Shown here piece by piece: positions 20,766-32,736 of a DNA stretch of 64,000 nucleotides. How positions within the stretch are numbered: the stretch's first letter is position 1; each line of letters begins with the position of its first letter. A program made the position numbers and the translations under genes. Source of the stretch: Aricia agestis (taxonomy: Eukaryota > Arthropoda > Insecta > Lepidoptera > Lycaenidae). Location of the stretch: NCBI RefSeq assembly GCF_905147365.1, contig NC_056428.1, forward strand, positions 25,822,001 through 25,886,000, given 5' to 3'. Under the pieces are notes generated by a model, which did not search any database, was not told the origin of the DNA, and saw only the letters and a list, made by a program, of their open reading frames with translations.

Positions 20766-20890
20766 GTGGCCAGCGCTCATCCCGGGGGTCCTGGGTTCGA
20801 GTCCCGCAGGCGGAACAAAAAGTTTTCAATGTTCCTGGGTCTTGGATGTGTATTAAAATAATATTTCAAAAATCTTAAATATATTTTATG
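20766..20890 (+). mobile_element. tRNA-derived SINE, 5' truncated
   Basis: Has a pol III B-box-like ggttcgagtcc (20794-20804) followed by cgcaggcggaacaaaaag and ttcctgggtcttggatgtgt. The 62160-62300 copy shows the same tail plus an A box. The A box is missing here. Not a functional tRNA gene. Confidence 0.65.
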
Positions 20891-20904
20891 TATAATATTT
20901 AAAA

Positions 20905-21303
20905 AAATCCAGAAATATATCGACGCGATGCAATGAACCTTTTAGTTCTAATACGATTCAACAGATGGCGCTTTTTTTTACTTCGTTGTAACATAGAACT
21001 AATCATACTTATTAGTTATTATGTTTTTGTTTATAGTTTTTAATACGTTAGAATATTGTGTTTAATAATATTATCACTTGCTATAATAATAATCAATCTA
21101 TCTTATCTTATAGAACTCCTACTGCATTTCTAAGGAGTTCGAGTGTGTTGTGTTGGCCTATATTCCATCCAGAAAATATATCAATGCAATCAACATTTTA
21201 ATTCTAATATATGAAAACAGATGGCGCTTTATTTTTTACTTCATTATTATAACAGAACTAATCATACGGTACCTACTTTATTATATATTATTGTTTTTAT
21301 TCA
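20905..21303. repeat. Direct repeat of ~135 bp containing cagatggcgcttt
   Basis: tccagaaatatatcgacgcg, cagatggcgctttttttta and gaactaatcatac (20908-21045) recur at 21168-21303 with about 15-20% difference by eye. Confidence 0.55.
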
Positions 21304-21306
21304 TAA

Positions 21307-21420
21307 CTAGCTGTTGCCCGCGACTTCGTCCGCGTGGATTTTAGTTTATAGCGCGCGGTGTCAACAAAATTTGTGTCAAATTTAAAAACTTTTTAAAACC
21401 CTGGTAAGTGGTACCCCTCT
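21307..21420 (-). mobile_element. Helitron 3' end, inverted relative to the 22303 end
   Basis: CTAGCTGTTGCCCGCGACTT at 21307, then agcgcgcggtgtcaacaaaa and aaaccctggtaagtggtacc. These words recur inverted at 22196-22303. The two 115-bp arms face each other. Confidence 0.6.
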
Positions 21421-21421
21421 T

Positions 21422-21496
21422 AGGGCCGCGCTACACCGGAATGGCAGCGCTGAAAGTGCTCGCCTCGCCGCTGCCATTCCGGTGTAGCGCGGCCCT
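21422..21496. mobile_element. Compact GC-rich palindromic element, 28-bp perfect arms
   Basis: 21422-21449 and 21469-21496 are exact complements (gccgcgctacaccggaatgg), with a 19-nt spacer. It is flanked by TTA on both sides (cTTAgggcc, ggccctTAa), so a 3-bp target duplication is possible. Confidence 0.75.
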
Positions 21497-21541
21497 TAAT
21501 TAATCAAAATACCCAAAAACAGCTGTGCAGTGTGCACATAA

Positions 21542-22303
21542 TCTGTACTAATATTATGAATGCGAAAGTATCTCTGTCTGTCTGTCTGTCTGTCAGTCTC
21601 GCTTTCACGCCAAACGCCAAAACTACCGAACCGATTGTAATGAAATTTTGTATACTGATAGTCTAAAGCCTGAGAAAGGACATAGGCTACTTTTTTACTG
21701 GAAAAAAGGGTTGTAAGGGTCGTAAATTTGTTCAAAAAATTCATAATAGATGGCGCCGTGCGTCTTCTACATCGCGCTGACGCTTGCTCAAAAGTCTTTC
21801 TATAAGAGGTGGTATCATCTTACATTTAAGTCTCGATTTTTTTCGATTGTTATATCTATTCTACGGTATTAAATAACTCAGTACTTTATCTGTGCAGGCA
21901 GTGACGTAACCTTAAGACCAAATTTCACCAACGACTGTTAAAGTTAATGCTCGAATTAGTATCACGTTAGCTGTTTCGTTTTTCATATGAATGAAAGAGA
22001 AGACAGGATATTTTAACAAGCTGTTAACACTAACAGACTTTGGTGAAATTGGGGCTAAACCTATCAATGATAAATAGTTTATGGGTAAAGTTGTGTAATT
22101 GGGGGGCTAAATAAGCTTTAAAATTTGGCATAATATATAAAGTTTAACATACAAAAATGAAGTACTTATTGTTTGCACACTGCACAGCTGTATTGATTTA
22201 AGGGGTACCAGGGTTTTTTTATAAAAGCTTTTGACACCAATTTTGTTGACATCGCGCGCTATAAACTGAAGTCCACGCGGACGAAGTCGCGGGCAACAGC
22301 TAG
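21542..22303 (+). mobile_element. Non-autonomous Helitron with both ends, 762 bp
   Basis: A21541 precedes TCTGTACTAATATTATGAAT; the right end is gaagtcgcgggcaacagCTAG followed by T22304. Insertion between A and T, 5' TC and 3' CTAG with a short hairpin are the Helitron signature. It contains (CTGT)n near 21575 and a nested MITE at 21910-22061. No Rep/helicase coding. Confidence 0.75.
21910..22061. mobile_element. MITE-like element, aatttcaccaac ends
   Basis: Left ttaagaccaaatttcaccaa is matched by the inverse of tttggtgaaattggggctaa on the right. Related ends bracket 31945-32736. Confidence 0.6.
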
Positions 22304-22880
22304 TATTCCATAACACCACCGGTGGTGTCGTTTTGGTCGCAGTTTTACAATATATTGTAATACTGTGGTTTTGGTGGTGTCGACTGTCAAGTAGAAGGAA
22401 CGGATTAAATTGGACCGATCAGATGCAATTGTACTCCAACTCTACTGTTTAAGCAACATAAACGCGACTTTGTTTTTTCGTCCTTGTCCGCTCCGGTCCA
22501 CTCATTCAAACTGCGAAATGGTATTCTCATAGATTGTCCATATCGGTTTAAAGTCCTACAAGAATCAGGGTACGTACTGGATTCCTAAATTATTTAAGTA
22601 ATTTTTATTTTCTTAACAAAGTGTCAATCATTCGCCACATTATAATTATTAAGAACGTACCTTGTGCTAGCTGCACGTGAATTCTATTAGGTACGCTTTG
22701 TGCTCGGAAATGCTATAGCAAGAAGTAGGGAGATGGGGGAGGTCGCGGTGGCTCGTAGTATTGAGTGTTGAGTTATCGCAGATGTAATACTAATAGCGGC
22801 TTTGAATGAATGCACCGGCGCGATATCGGCTTAGTTATCAATGAGAGGTGGCAACTTAGTCATCTTAGAGAGGTGGTAAC

Positions 22881-23168
22881 GTGGTAGAGCCATGCTTCGG
22901 CACGAATGGGCCGGCTCGACCGGTGAAATACCACGGGATCACAGAAAACCGACGTGAAACAGCGCTTGCGCTGTGTTTCGCCGAGTGAGTGAGTTTACCG
23001 GAGGCCCAATCCCCTACCCTATTCCCTTTCCTACCCTCCCCTATTCCCTCATAAAAGGGCGGCAACGCACCTGCAGCTCTTCTGATGCTGCGAGTTTCCA
23101 TGGGCGACGGAAGTTGCTTTCCATCTGGTGACCCGTTTGCTCGTTTGCCCGCTTATTTCATAAAAAAA
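22881..23168 (+). mobile_element. SINE-like lepidopteran retroposon, copy 2
   Basis: Runs from gtggtagagccatgcttcgg through the ccctattccc region, ctgcagctcttctgatgctg and caagcttattt-type 3' part (gcccgcttatttcat) to an A-run at 23162-23168. Confidence 0.7.
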
Positions 23169-23404
23169 TACTCAAGACCACTCGAGTTGAGCTACGTTCA
23201 AATTGCATTTGCCCTAAATTCTAAGTCCTAACTTGATTTGTATTGACAACTCAAGTTGTTCAGGTTGGTGAAAAATAGAGTTCGATGTAAACGCGCTACT
23301 GTATTATTATTTATCATTATAATTATAATAATTATGATGGCAAGTAAAGCAAGAGAAAAACAGCGTCTTCTCTCTTTACACTTAACGACGCGGAATCGGT
23401 GCGA

Positions 23405-23580
23405 AAATATATTTTTCTAGTTCAATTAGATGCATCTTTTAGATTTTTTTTTCTAACGAGAAAATTTTAAGATATCGTGTACAGTTCGCTAGTACAAACC
23501 CTCGAAAATATTATGATGTAATAATATATGTTTAAAAAAAATGAAACAATTCGTGGCTTATTATTATAATCAAGGATAAA
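23405..23580. repeat. Dispersed repeat, inverse copy at 27930-28075
   Basis: Shares agatgcat, gagaaaattttaagatatcg and cgaaaatattatgatgtaat-like words with the inverted segment at 27930-28075. Class unknown. Confidence 0.4.
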
Positions 23581-23766
23581 AATGAATTAGAAATTCGTTA
23601 ATTTTGCTTTCTACGCCCTCTTTATTAGGTAACTTTTTTTCGTAAACTGAATCATCCCAACGACCAACCTATGCAGCTTAGCAATGATTACTTACCTACT
23701 GTCTTAACTCCTAAATGAGAGTTGAAGAATTAATAAGCCTCCAAAATATGTAATTTGTAACAACTC

Positions 23767-23921
23767 TTAGGGCCTATTTCCCCACTTCCTGATAAAGTGA
23801 CGGATAGGCTATTCACAACTTATTTGACAGATTCTACATACTTACTCATTACTCTGTCAAGTTAAGTGGTGGATAGCCAATCCGGCACTTATCAGGAAGT
23901 GGTAAAACACCCCGGGCTTAA
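23767..23921. mobile_element. MITE-like foldback, gtttcaccacttcctgataa family, copy 2
   Basis: Left ttagggcctatttccccact, right cttatcaggaagtggtaaaa; inner complementary blocks ggctattcacaa and ggtggatagcc. Confidence 0.65.
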
Positions 23922-24054
23922 TATCATGGGTATTGATATTCTTTTAGCTAACTCGAGCTGTGAAACTCCTATGTGATGTGACCTAAAATTTCAAATCGAG
24001 TTAAGTCAACTCGCGTTCTTTCCAAGTTTCACATCTCTAACTATCTATGCCCTT

Positions 24055-24560
24055 TTCCGCCGCGCCCTACCCCACCAATCGCGACCCCTCTCGCGGGGGG
24101 AGGGGGGTCGTCCCCTCTGCGTCCCGACCCCCCGCACGTTGCGTAACATCCATGCACCGCGCGATCCCAACAGGGGTTAATATACTCTTTTGTCATCATC
24201 TAACTGTATTAACATGGAACTAGGACCGTTGCCGTGAGCGTCGGTTTTATATTATGGCATATTGCGCTTATCTAACGGTCGAAGATAAATCTCTCATAAG
24301 TAGGCCGCTCTGAAGCGACGTGCAGTTTGAAATTTTAATATTTCCGATCGTGGCGTATTCGAAAGGGGTTCAAACGCGCAACTCTGAAGTCACTTTTGGG
24401 TCTACGAGACAGGAGAAAGCATAGTACGAGTGTGAATCGAGAGTGGGTTCGGTAGTAAGCGGGTAGGGAGTTTTGCGTAGGGGGTTGGGCGCGGGTGAGC
24501 CACGTGCCCGCGATCGATGCAGCGGCGCCACGACGCCGTTTGCCTCCAACATCAAATTAT
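24055..24560. promoter_or_regulatory. GC-rich block in Imp intron
   Basis: 24055-24150 is C/G-rich (cgcgggggga, ccgaccccccgcacgttgcg); 24470-24550 is CpG-rich and includes gtgagccacgtgc, an 11-13-base match to the CpG island upstream of the alternative first exon (gtgagccacgtgc near 34611). The core CACGTG is an E-box. Could be regulatory; no exon or Inr/TATA pair is evident. Confidence 0.25.
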
Positions 24561-25407
24561 ATTAATAATATTAATACTTTGCTCTTAATGTGCTTGTACA
24601 CTTTATGCACGAATATACTTGGCGGCGGCTCAGGGCGCCTCTTGGAGTCTAAAGTCTGGGCCCCAACTCCTTTGCGTTAGAAACTATTGGGACACCGGAC
24701 AGTTTTTAAGAAGTTTAGTCTTGACTCCTTGACTCTTGATTGCGACGGACCTTTAAATTATGATCTCCTTTGCCCAAGTTTTGTTGGGTTTCTATATGGG
24801 CCAGTTTAAAATGTTTGAAAAGTTTTCTGCTGAACCGGGATCAGAAATATTTGATCGAATATCGGGATAAAAATATTAAGTATGGCCTTTAATTATTGTT
24901 AATTTTGCATTTTAAGTTTGAAACCCTAATACCACGTTATTACTTTCATATCATTTTTATGTTTTTTTCATCCAAATTGGAATAAAATGTCAACCTGCAA
25001 ATTAATAAAACTTTTCAAATTTCATCACCATTTATTTTGAAACCAACATATTTGCTCAAAGGCACAAATATGACGTTTCTCATATTAGATATTAATAATG
25101 TTTGCATAGTTAGTTGTCCTTTGAACATTTCATTAAAATTTTTGTAATTAAGTACATACTTTAGAATCAAAATTTCTGATGGATCATGGAATAAACAATT
25201 TCAGTATCAAAGTTTGTTCCTGACAAACCAAATCCCACCAAAAACATGAAATGTAAAAGAAGCCAAGCAAATATTGCATAGCCATTCAATACTTCTGTCG
25301 TAAAAAGTTTTCAGATCACATTCAAGCCAAGCCTTCAACTTATTTTTTAATTTAAATCAACATTCAGTAAACGTATCAATAGATTTCTTTATTTTATAAT
25401 TATTATA

Positions 25408-25799
25408 GTGGCCTGGCAATTAATAAGTCTTCGCTGTTTGTCCGTCGTCTATCCGTACGTCACCAGGCTGGATCTCGAGAACCACAATAGCTAGATAGTT
25501 GCAATTTTCACAAATTATGTATTTCTCGTGTCTCTATATAAAGCCAATAGTCCAATCAAAATAAAATAAATTATAAATAGGGGGCCTCATACAACAAACA
25601 CATTTTTTTTCCCCTTTTTTGCTCTATTTCCATGATGGTAACAGTGACGTTTTTGAAAATTTCAGAAAATACTTAACTGTATTTTAACTTTAATATTAGT
25701 AATAAAATTTAATAAAAACATAACCAAAGGGGGGGCTCCCATACAAATTTACGGTACGGAACCCGATGTACGCCAGTCCGACTCGCACTTGGCTGGTTT
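25408..25799 (-). repeat. Interspersed repeat of the ggccaagtgcgagtcggactc family
   Basis: On minus it begins at the complement of gtccgactcgcacttggc (25779-25796), has the ggttccgtacc-like block at 25752, and ends near the tgtccgtc words. Other members: 30757-30848, 31010-31091, 33013-33262, 43942-44345, 49706-49806, 57651-58015, 59287-59840, 62940-63235. The 3' part usually holds cagacggacagacag and closes with tacggaaccctaaaaa. Very common in moths and butterflies; class not established here. Confidence 0.65.
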
Positions 25800-26799
25800 C
25801 ATAATTTTTCCTTTCATTGTATATAAAGACCTATCCGGGTACCAAATTCCAAGGTTCTAAGTATGCTAGAAGTACCTTTGAATTTTGATGATCTGTCAGT
25901 CAGTGAGTGACAAAATGCAGTAACTTTGACCATCCGTAACTATTAAACTATTTATCGAAATTTCATGCAATTTGCTCCTAGTGACCGAAATTCTAGATCC
26001 CTAGCTTTGTTAACATTGAAGATAAAGGGGGTGTGAAATAGCCGCGAACCGCTTCGAGAAAAGTATGGTACGGCCGTGCCTTTGCTAAAAAGCTTGGCTG
26101 GGGCACGGCCGTGCCCCCAGATTAGTGAATTAAGTATGTACTTTTCGATTATTTTGGATTGTGTAGACTGCAACTTTTGGAGTGTGTAGTATACCAATTT
26201 CCAAAAGCATTAAGCATCCAGGAAAAGCTCTTTAGTCTTTGAGTTGGCGATACCGCGAACATAGGTAACCGTAAGTTCCGAGGCGGAGTTGCTAATTAAG
26301 TAAAATTAATATATGTAGTAAACTATATCTCACATTTTGCCTAATGAAGCATGCATTTTCAATAAAGTTCCCCATCAAATGCATACGGGACTTGGGAGTT
26401 ATTCTCGCATTCGAATTTAACTGGAAACATTTCAATTGGTGTACTAGATTTTCCCAGTTCGGTGTACAAGACAAGTATTTATACTGCTAATTGCTTGTAT
26501 TCCGGGAAATGCAATTAGAGGGTATTATCGGGTGACGGGAAGCGGCGCGGGCCTTATCATAGAAATACTAAGTACTAAGTAGCATCGCAATGAAGCGCGT
26601 GGGGCAGGACTTGTAGTTCCATGCTAGTTCTATAGTGCTTGTAAATATATAACCACTGATGACGCCACGCCCATTCCCACCCTCTTGCAATGATTTGTAT
26701 ACATAATATTACATACCTAGATGCAGATTATTTACCTGTGTAGAAGCTAGTATGCTGTATGGCTGCCAGCTGGTTATAGGTACATAGGGATTGCAAAAA

Positions 26800-26880
26800 A
26801 CGGATTTTTAAAAAATCCGGATTTCTGGATTTTGACATGCTCAAATCCGGATTATCCGGATAGTCCGGATTTTTTTTAAA
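26800..26880. repeat. Cluster of ATCCGGAT palindromes
   Basis: aatccggat occurs five times in both orientations within about 80 bp (aaatccggatttctgg, ttatccggatagtccg). Looks like a short palindromic element or a clustered binding site; no further support. Confidence 0.4.
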
Positions 26881-26939
26881 TTTACTAATATTTTTGATAA
26901 ATATCTTTAAATGCGAGTTAATAATAAATAGGGAGTTAC

Positions 26940-27036
26940 AGGGGCGATAAATCGATCTAGCTAGGAATCATTTTTAGAAAATGTCACTTAATTCATGTTT
27001 TAACGAATACCGAGTAAAGCTCGGTCAAATAGCTAG
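26940..27036 (+). mobile_element. Helitron 3'-end fragment
   Basis: Inverse of the 8425 subfamily: cgataaatcgatctagctag, then gagtaaagctcggtcaaata and gCTAG at 27033-27036. Confidence 0.6.
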
Positions 27037-27158
27037 CTAAATATTCATTTTAAAAGTTCAAAATCAGACGTCTTAAAAATTAACATACTTATTTTTTCTT
27101 AAGTTGGTAATAAAGTTAGAAATTAAAATACTTACCAGAATCGCTTACTTAAAACATT

Positions 27159-27204
27159 AATAACAACTTACAAATACCTATCAAGGTATTTGTAAGTTGT
27201 TATT
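27159..27204. repeat. Perfect hairpin, 21-bp arms, 4-nt loop
   Basis: Arms 27159-27179 and 27184-27204 (taacaacttacaaatacct), loop atca. AT-rich. Confidence 0.85.
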
Positions 27205-28189
27205 TAACTATGTATGTTGCTATATTAACTATGTATAAGTGGAATTTAAGTTAACAAAAGCCTAAACAATATCGTTTATGGACGACTTAGCCCTTTTTTA
27301 TCCTACTGCCATACATCATCAAGTTATGTTCCAACATCTTAGCACTGCAAGCCTAGAGGTAGGATTTACAATAAGCAGATAATAATTAATTATTTGCGCC
27401 CTTATTTGATTGATTGTGCCTAATGCCTAAGGGACAAACAATGATAAACAGCACGAGATATAGGGTCGAGGTAGGGCAAACATTTTTCTATGACTACTTG
27501 AGCCAGATAGTACCAAAAAGTATTATGATTTGAAGTAGTAGATCGACCTTTTAAAAAACCGTGTTGATCTTGAGTGAACCAGCATTTAAGTGTTGAGTAG
27601 ACTTGTTTGTATACGATACATTCAAAAATTTTGGCAAAAATGCAAAGTTTTGATATGGGCCTATAGTTTTTTTATATTAACCTTATCACCTCCCTTGTAA
27701 GCGCAGTAATAAATGCGGATTTCCAAATAAATCACAAATTTTGTCACAGGAGGTTGCGAGTTCTCCGTCATAACTCACAACGCATAGAGGCAGGGAAAGT
27801 AGAAGCAGCTTTACTGTTAGTTTCGACATAAGACCAAAACACCTTTGGATTATTAATTAAGGGGGCGACTATTCCTAAAGTGTCGATTTTATAATTCATT
27901 TTATACTTGAAAATTGGCCCCGAATTGTTTCATTTTCTAAAATTAAATAAGTTTACTACATTATATTTCCGAGAATTCGATCTGAGCAAAAACACGATAT
28001 CTTAAAATTTTCTCGATAGAAAAAAATCACAAACATGCATCTAATTTTCACGAATTTTTCATTTATTGCCATAACCGTGCATTGAACAAAGTTAATATTT
28101 TAACACATTGTATAAAATTCTATCATTGAGAGATCGACCTAGCGGATTTTTAAAATGTTGTATATTTCTATCTGTGTTTTTCTGTCTAT

Positions 28190-28485
28190 TTTTGTCAGTG
28201 TTCAAACACCCACAAAACAAAAGTGGCTAAAATATACAAAAAAAAATAAAACATAGGAACACAGCTCAAGTCTAGCGTTAATTCTTAATGAAAAAAATAC
28301 TTAAATCGGTTAAGTTTTGAAGAAGGAGTCAGCGGACAACGAATCGAAGATTTTCTGTTCTTTTATTAGAACTTTTGTCGTGTTGTCTCTATCGCGCTCT
28401 GCGGTGGGAGACTTGAGATTGGTGAGACAGCAATACATTTTCAAATACCTATTTTCAATTTCTCTCGCCCTGGTGTATCCTCTTA
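28190..28485 (-). mobile_element. TTAA-ended MITE, partial copy of the 33.4-kb family
   Basis: Complementary to 33419-33720: tggtgtatcctc followed by TTAA at 28482, with ctatcgcgctctgcggtggg and gacaacgaatcgaagatttt. The other terminus is lost. Confidence 0.65.
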
Positions 28486-28741
28486 AGGGCACAGTCATAC
28501 CAGGGAATAGTCTGATGATATTATTTTTTTAGGTAAGTATATGTGATTTTCGTAGTTCATAGATTGTGTCGTAGAAGTATTTAATTTCGCCAGCGTATTT
28601 TAGGAATGTCACGGAAACCGTATATTTTTCCGCAAAAAAAAAAGAAACCTTAGTATTTCCTTTCACGTGGTCTATTCTCATGTGTGCCAAATAACATAAA
28701 AATTGCTCAGTAGTTTCTTAAGATAATAAGCAATTTTAAAT

Positions 28742-29495
28742 AATAATAATATTATAATTGGGAAGAGTTTGTTTGTTTGTTTGAACGCGCTAATCTCAGG
28801 AACTACTGTGGGGCTAAAATGGTCGCTTTGAAGAATCATGATATGAATCATAATATGATTCATTTTTCTAAAATCGTAAAATGCAACTCAGCTTGCAATT
28901 CATTTCTGTATTTTTGTACTGATTTGACATTTGTCAGTTTGACAGTTTTGACAATTCATTTGCTGAATTGATTGAGAGGAATTGCTAAATGTGACCATTT
29001 TAGCCCCGCCGGTCCGATTTGAAAAATTCTTTCAGTGTTAGATAGCCCATTTATCGAGGAAGGCTATAGGCTATATTTTATCACGCTAATAATAATAGGA
29101 GCGAAGAAATAGAGGAAAATGTGGAAAAAACGGGGGGAAATTATTTGAAAGCGCTTATTTGAACGCGCTAATCTCAGGAACTACTGGTCCGATTTCAAAA
29201 AATTCTTTCAGTGTTAGATAGCCTACTTATCGAAGAAGACTATACGCTATATTTTATCACGCTAAGACTAATAGGGGCGAAGAAATAGAGGAAAATGTGG
29301 AAAAAATTGGGGAACTTATTTGAAAGGGCTTATTTGAACGCGCTAATCTCAGGAACTACTGGTCCGATTTGAAAAATTAATTCAGTGTTATATAGCCTAT
29401 TTATCGAGGAAGGCTATAGGCTATATTTTATTAGCCTATAGCCTTCCTCGCTAAGACCAATAGGACCGAAGAAATAGAGGAAAATGTGAAAAAAA
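28742..29495 (+). mobile_element. Helitron-derived block with ~175-bp internal tandem units and an inserted MITE
   Basis: gaacgcgctaatctcaggaa recurs at 28783, 29161 and 29336, each followed by ttctttcagtgttagatagc and ggctatattttatcacgcta. The first unit is longer by about 200 bp because of an insertion (about 28808-29007) with ends tggggctaaaatggtc and gaccattttagcccc. The left border ataatattataatt resembles a Helitron 5' end. Confidence 0.65.
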
Positions 29496-29496
29496 C

Positions 29497-29560
29497 TAGC
29501 TGTTGCCCGCGACTTCGTCCGCGTGGACTTTAGTTTATAGTTGTTGTGGCGGGCCGCAGG
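29497..29560 (-). mobile_element. Helitron 3' end, inverted
   Basis: A29496 then CTAGCTGTTGCCCGCGACTT and gtccgcgtggactttagttt. Body not traceable past about 29560. Confidence 0.55.
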
Positions 29561-30218
29561 CTTAAAAAAGCAAAATTTTGTGAGACATGATAATATTATG
29601 TAGATGCTTCAAAGTTAATTATAATTGTGAATGAAATCCCAAACTTAGGGCTAAAATAGCTTAGACTTGAAAAATGAGTTACCTACTTGGTATAATATTA
29701 TGATATGCAGCAAATTATTATAAGTTCACTGAAGCCACGTATTAGGCGAGAGTACATATTATTAATTATTAAGTTATATTGCCTTGAGCTATCGGCAATT
29801 AAAACTTAAGTTAAGCATTTAATATATTATTTTATCGGCTTAGTTTCTCCGATAGACTATCGTCTAAGATTTCAGAATTATTATTGCTTGGAATCTTTGT
29901 ATAAAAACTTAAAAATGAACACTAACAATAATTAATATTATAAAAAAGTATTTGCATTTTCTTAACGAACAAATCGATTAACAATGACATCACAAGAGGA
30001 CTGCCAAAACCACTTGTTGCAGTTTTTTCATCAGAAGCCTCAAAAAATTTTTAAGTATAGCAATGCGATCATGTCCCTACCAACAAAAGTTAACGAACAA
30101 AATTGCACCTATATACTTTTAAAGTCAATTGTAAATAAACTTTATAAAAACCTTTTGAATTTTATAAAGTTTGTATGGGACCCGTACCCAAGCTGTAGGT
30201 GTAGCACGTTGAGACATA

Positions 30219-30476
30219 CAGTGTGTAACAAAAATAAGTGATAATACTTTAGGGTGTGTACGTGTTCCTTGTAGAGAGTTCACTGTGAAAGTAGCAGCTC
30301 TGAAAAACAAAAAAAAAATTTCACTTTTGTATGGGCAAGGGCCCGAGCGTCATGAGTTTCCCCATACAAAAGTGAAAAAAATTTTGGTCTTTCAGCGCTG
30401 CTACTTTCACAGTGAACTCTCTACAAGGAACAGGTACACACCCTAAAGTATTATCACTTATTTTTGTTACACCCTG
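30219..30476. mobile_element. CAGGGTGTAAC-type MITE, best full-length copy
   Basis: Flanked by TA on both sides (30217-30218, 30477-30478). The ends cagtgtgtaac and gttacaccctg are inverted and pairing extends about 100 bp per arm: aataagtgataatactttag, gagagttcactgtgaaagta, cacttttgtatggg. Centre gggcccgagcgtcatgag. 258 bp, no ORF. A TA duplication would suit a Tc1/mariner-mobilised MITE, but the mobilising transposase is not identified. Confidence 0.8.
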
Positions 30477-30756
30477 TATATCAAAGGAAGGGCTTGAAAA
30501 GTTGAACATTTTATTGTAAAACGAAAAATCTCTAAACCATGGGAGAAAAAAGTTAATGAGGGTAGAAGGTAAGAAAAAATCACACAAAAACATCCTATAT
30601 TATTGCATCAAATTATAGTGTTGCTCGTAAGGAATCATTTCTAGAAAGTAATCGTATATGACAAACTTAAGGAAACTGTTATATTTTAGTATATTCTTTC
30701 ATAATTTAAAGAAATGTATGAGAAAACAATAAAACCTTAAAAATCTAACCTTTCCT

Positions 30757-31091
30757 GAAGAACAGACAGACAGACAGACAGACACCGGACAGACAGACGG
30801 ACAGACCGAAACTATAAGGGTTCCATGTTGACTACGGAACCCTAAAAAGCAACTTTGTTTTATATTCATATGTAGTGATTATTATTATGTTTCTTCGGTA
30901 CGTCTAGGACTTTTGCGATGTAGATAATGATCTAGCCGTACATCGTGGACCGTGGTACATCAAAACACTTTCAATGCGTAAAACTTTAATAGCTAGTTAT
31001 TGTTACAGTCTGGAGACAGACAGACGGACAGACATAGAAGTCTTAGCTGTAGTAGAGTGCCGTTTTACCCTTTGGGTACGGAACCCTAAAA
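30757..31091 (+). repeat. Two 3' fragments of the ggccaagtgcgagtcggactc family
   Basis: 30757-30848 has cagacagacagacag then gactacggaaccctaaaaag; 31010-31091 has ggacagacatagaagtctta then ggtacggaaccctaaaaaag. Both are tails only. Confidence 0.6.
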
Positions 31092-31944
31092 AAGAGTAAT
31101 TGGGTATGTTGTATAATGTCATCCACTCATGTTTTCAAACATGAACAATTTACTCGAATTTCGATAGCCAAATTTTATTTTAGAATCTTGACTAGATAAC
31201 TCTAGACTTCTAAAATAGTCAAACATAGCACGGTTTTCTCTTGCAACTCGCAAACGTAATTGCGGAGCTCGGAAAATGTGGACGGTATAAAACAAATGTT
31301 GAATTACACGATGGGATTGGAAAATGGAGAGTTGGAGTACGTTCCTTGTAAACACGAACTAATCTAGCCAGCCAACAGATATACCGTGGTCCGTGTGTTT
31401 AATCCTTGGCTAGTGGGCATGGGTGATGGGAAGTGCTATAAAATACTCTTATAGTCTAAATAACCAGTACCCAAACGGTGTCAACGTAGAATTATGTTAA
31501 ATATTACTTAATAGTTTGGTTCTATAATTATTGTGGTTCTACTGTTTAGTTGTAGTTATTGTGCTATGTTAGTAATTATTACTAATAAGTATACCCTGTA
31601 CTATGTTTGTATTTTTTAGTTTGGATGACAATGCACGATATAGTGTACTTACCATCATTCTAAATCCAATGCAGCGCCAGCGCGCACGGAGCACTCAAGA
31701 TAGAGGACTAGTTATTTTCTGTGCACTTCTGCAATATCGGTATAAAATGAAAGGGCTCATTGGGAATATGTATCTAAATTGAAAAGTAAGTTCTAACTTC
31801 TAGGTGGTGCACTCTCCAGCCTGTTCAGCATGCCGTCAGTAGAAATACGATAGAAGAGAAACTTTGACAGATTTTAGGGAAAAACATCACGTTTCTACTT
31901 TTTGTAGCGTAGCGGGGAAAGAAGTTTTCTTCCTTCTAGGAGTT

Positions 31945-32736
31945 TTAGACCCAGTTTCATCAAGCAATGTTAAATAAATAATGGCTTGTTAAATCAATTA
32001 ATGACCTGTTAGAGCGTACCACCATGCCCTAATGTCATGTTTAAATCACCTAACACGGTGTTAAATTTAATTCCTGCTATGGAGGTCCGTTAAATATTTA
32101 ACAGGCTGTTATATGAGTCAAAATAACAACTTTCAAAGACAATAATATGCAATATCAATAAAAGAATCTGTTTTGACTTTCGACTCTTTCCGCCATGTTT
32201 CCGCTACGTCCTTATTATTAATTATTTTCATAGTTATGAATAATTATTTATTTTCACTTTGCCAAAAATTCAGCCTTCGGATTTTCCTTGACATTGCAAA
32301 TATACTAACTTGTATCAAAATTACCAAACCGAAATATGTAAATAAAAGTTTGTATTATGATTCATGTTTTCAGCTTTGACAGATAATAATTATTAAACTG
32401 GTAAATTAAGAAGAACTATTATAGCGTAACAAATGTATGCGATCAGTGATATTTTAATTTGGTCGCATTATCTACTTCTAGCTATTTGACCGAGCTTTGC
32501 TCGGTACCTATTCGATAAAACACGAATAAAATGACATTTTCTAAAAATGATTGCAATTTCGTCGCGTTGTAGCAAGAATTCTTACTAATCCTACTTACTA
32601 ATCCTACTTACTAATCCGCTGTTAAATTTTTACTGTGGGACATAAGTATTTTAACAGTCTGTTTAATTTTCCAAGGACCGTTAAGTAATGCCTTGTTAGG
32701 ATTTAACAAACAGAGGTTGGTGAAATTGGGTCTTAG
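31945..32736. mobile_element. Inverted-repeat element, ~790 bp, with a Helitron fragment inside
   Basis: tttagacccagtttcatcaa on the left is the inverse of ttggtgaaattgggtcttag on the right. gttaaat and cctgttaga words repeat near both ends. A Helitron 3' end (ctagctatttgaccgagctt) sits at 32478. The 68-codon frame at 32173 is not recognised. Confidence 0.5.

Larger units (their letters stand above)
20057..22405. repeat. Flanking inverted caccaccaaaacgacaccacc repeats
   Basis: cacttgacaccaccaaaacg and acaccaccgg (20059-20093) are mirrored by ccggtggtgtcgttttgg (22318) and ttttggtggtgtcgactgtc (22368). The 2.3 kb between them is a stack of later insertions, so these may be the split ends of one older element. 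Confidence 0.4.

Noticed and set aside
20781..20815. A tRNA gene around ggttcgagtcc
   Set aside because: Only the B-box half is present; it is the truncated SINE.
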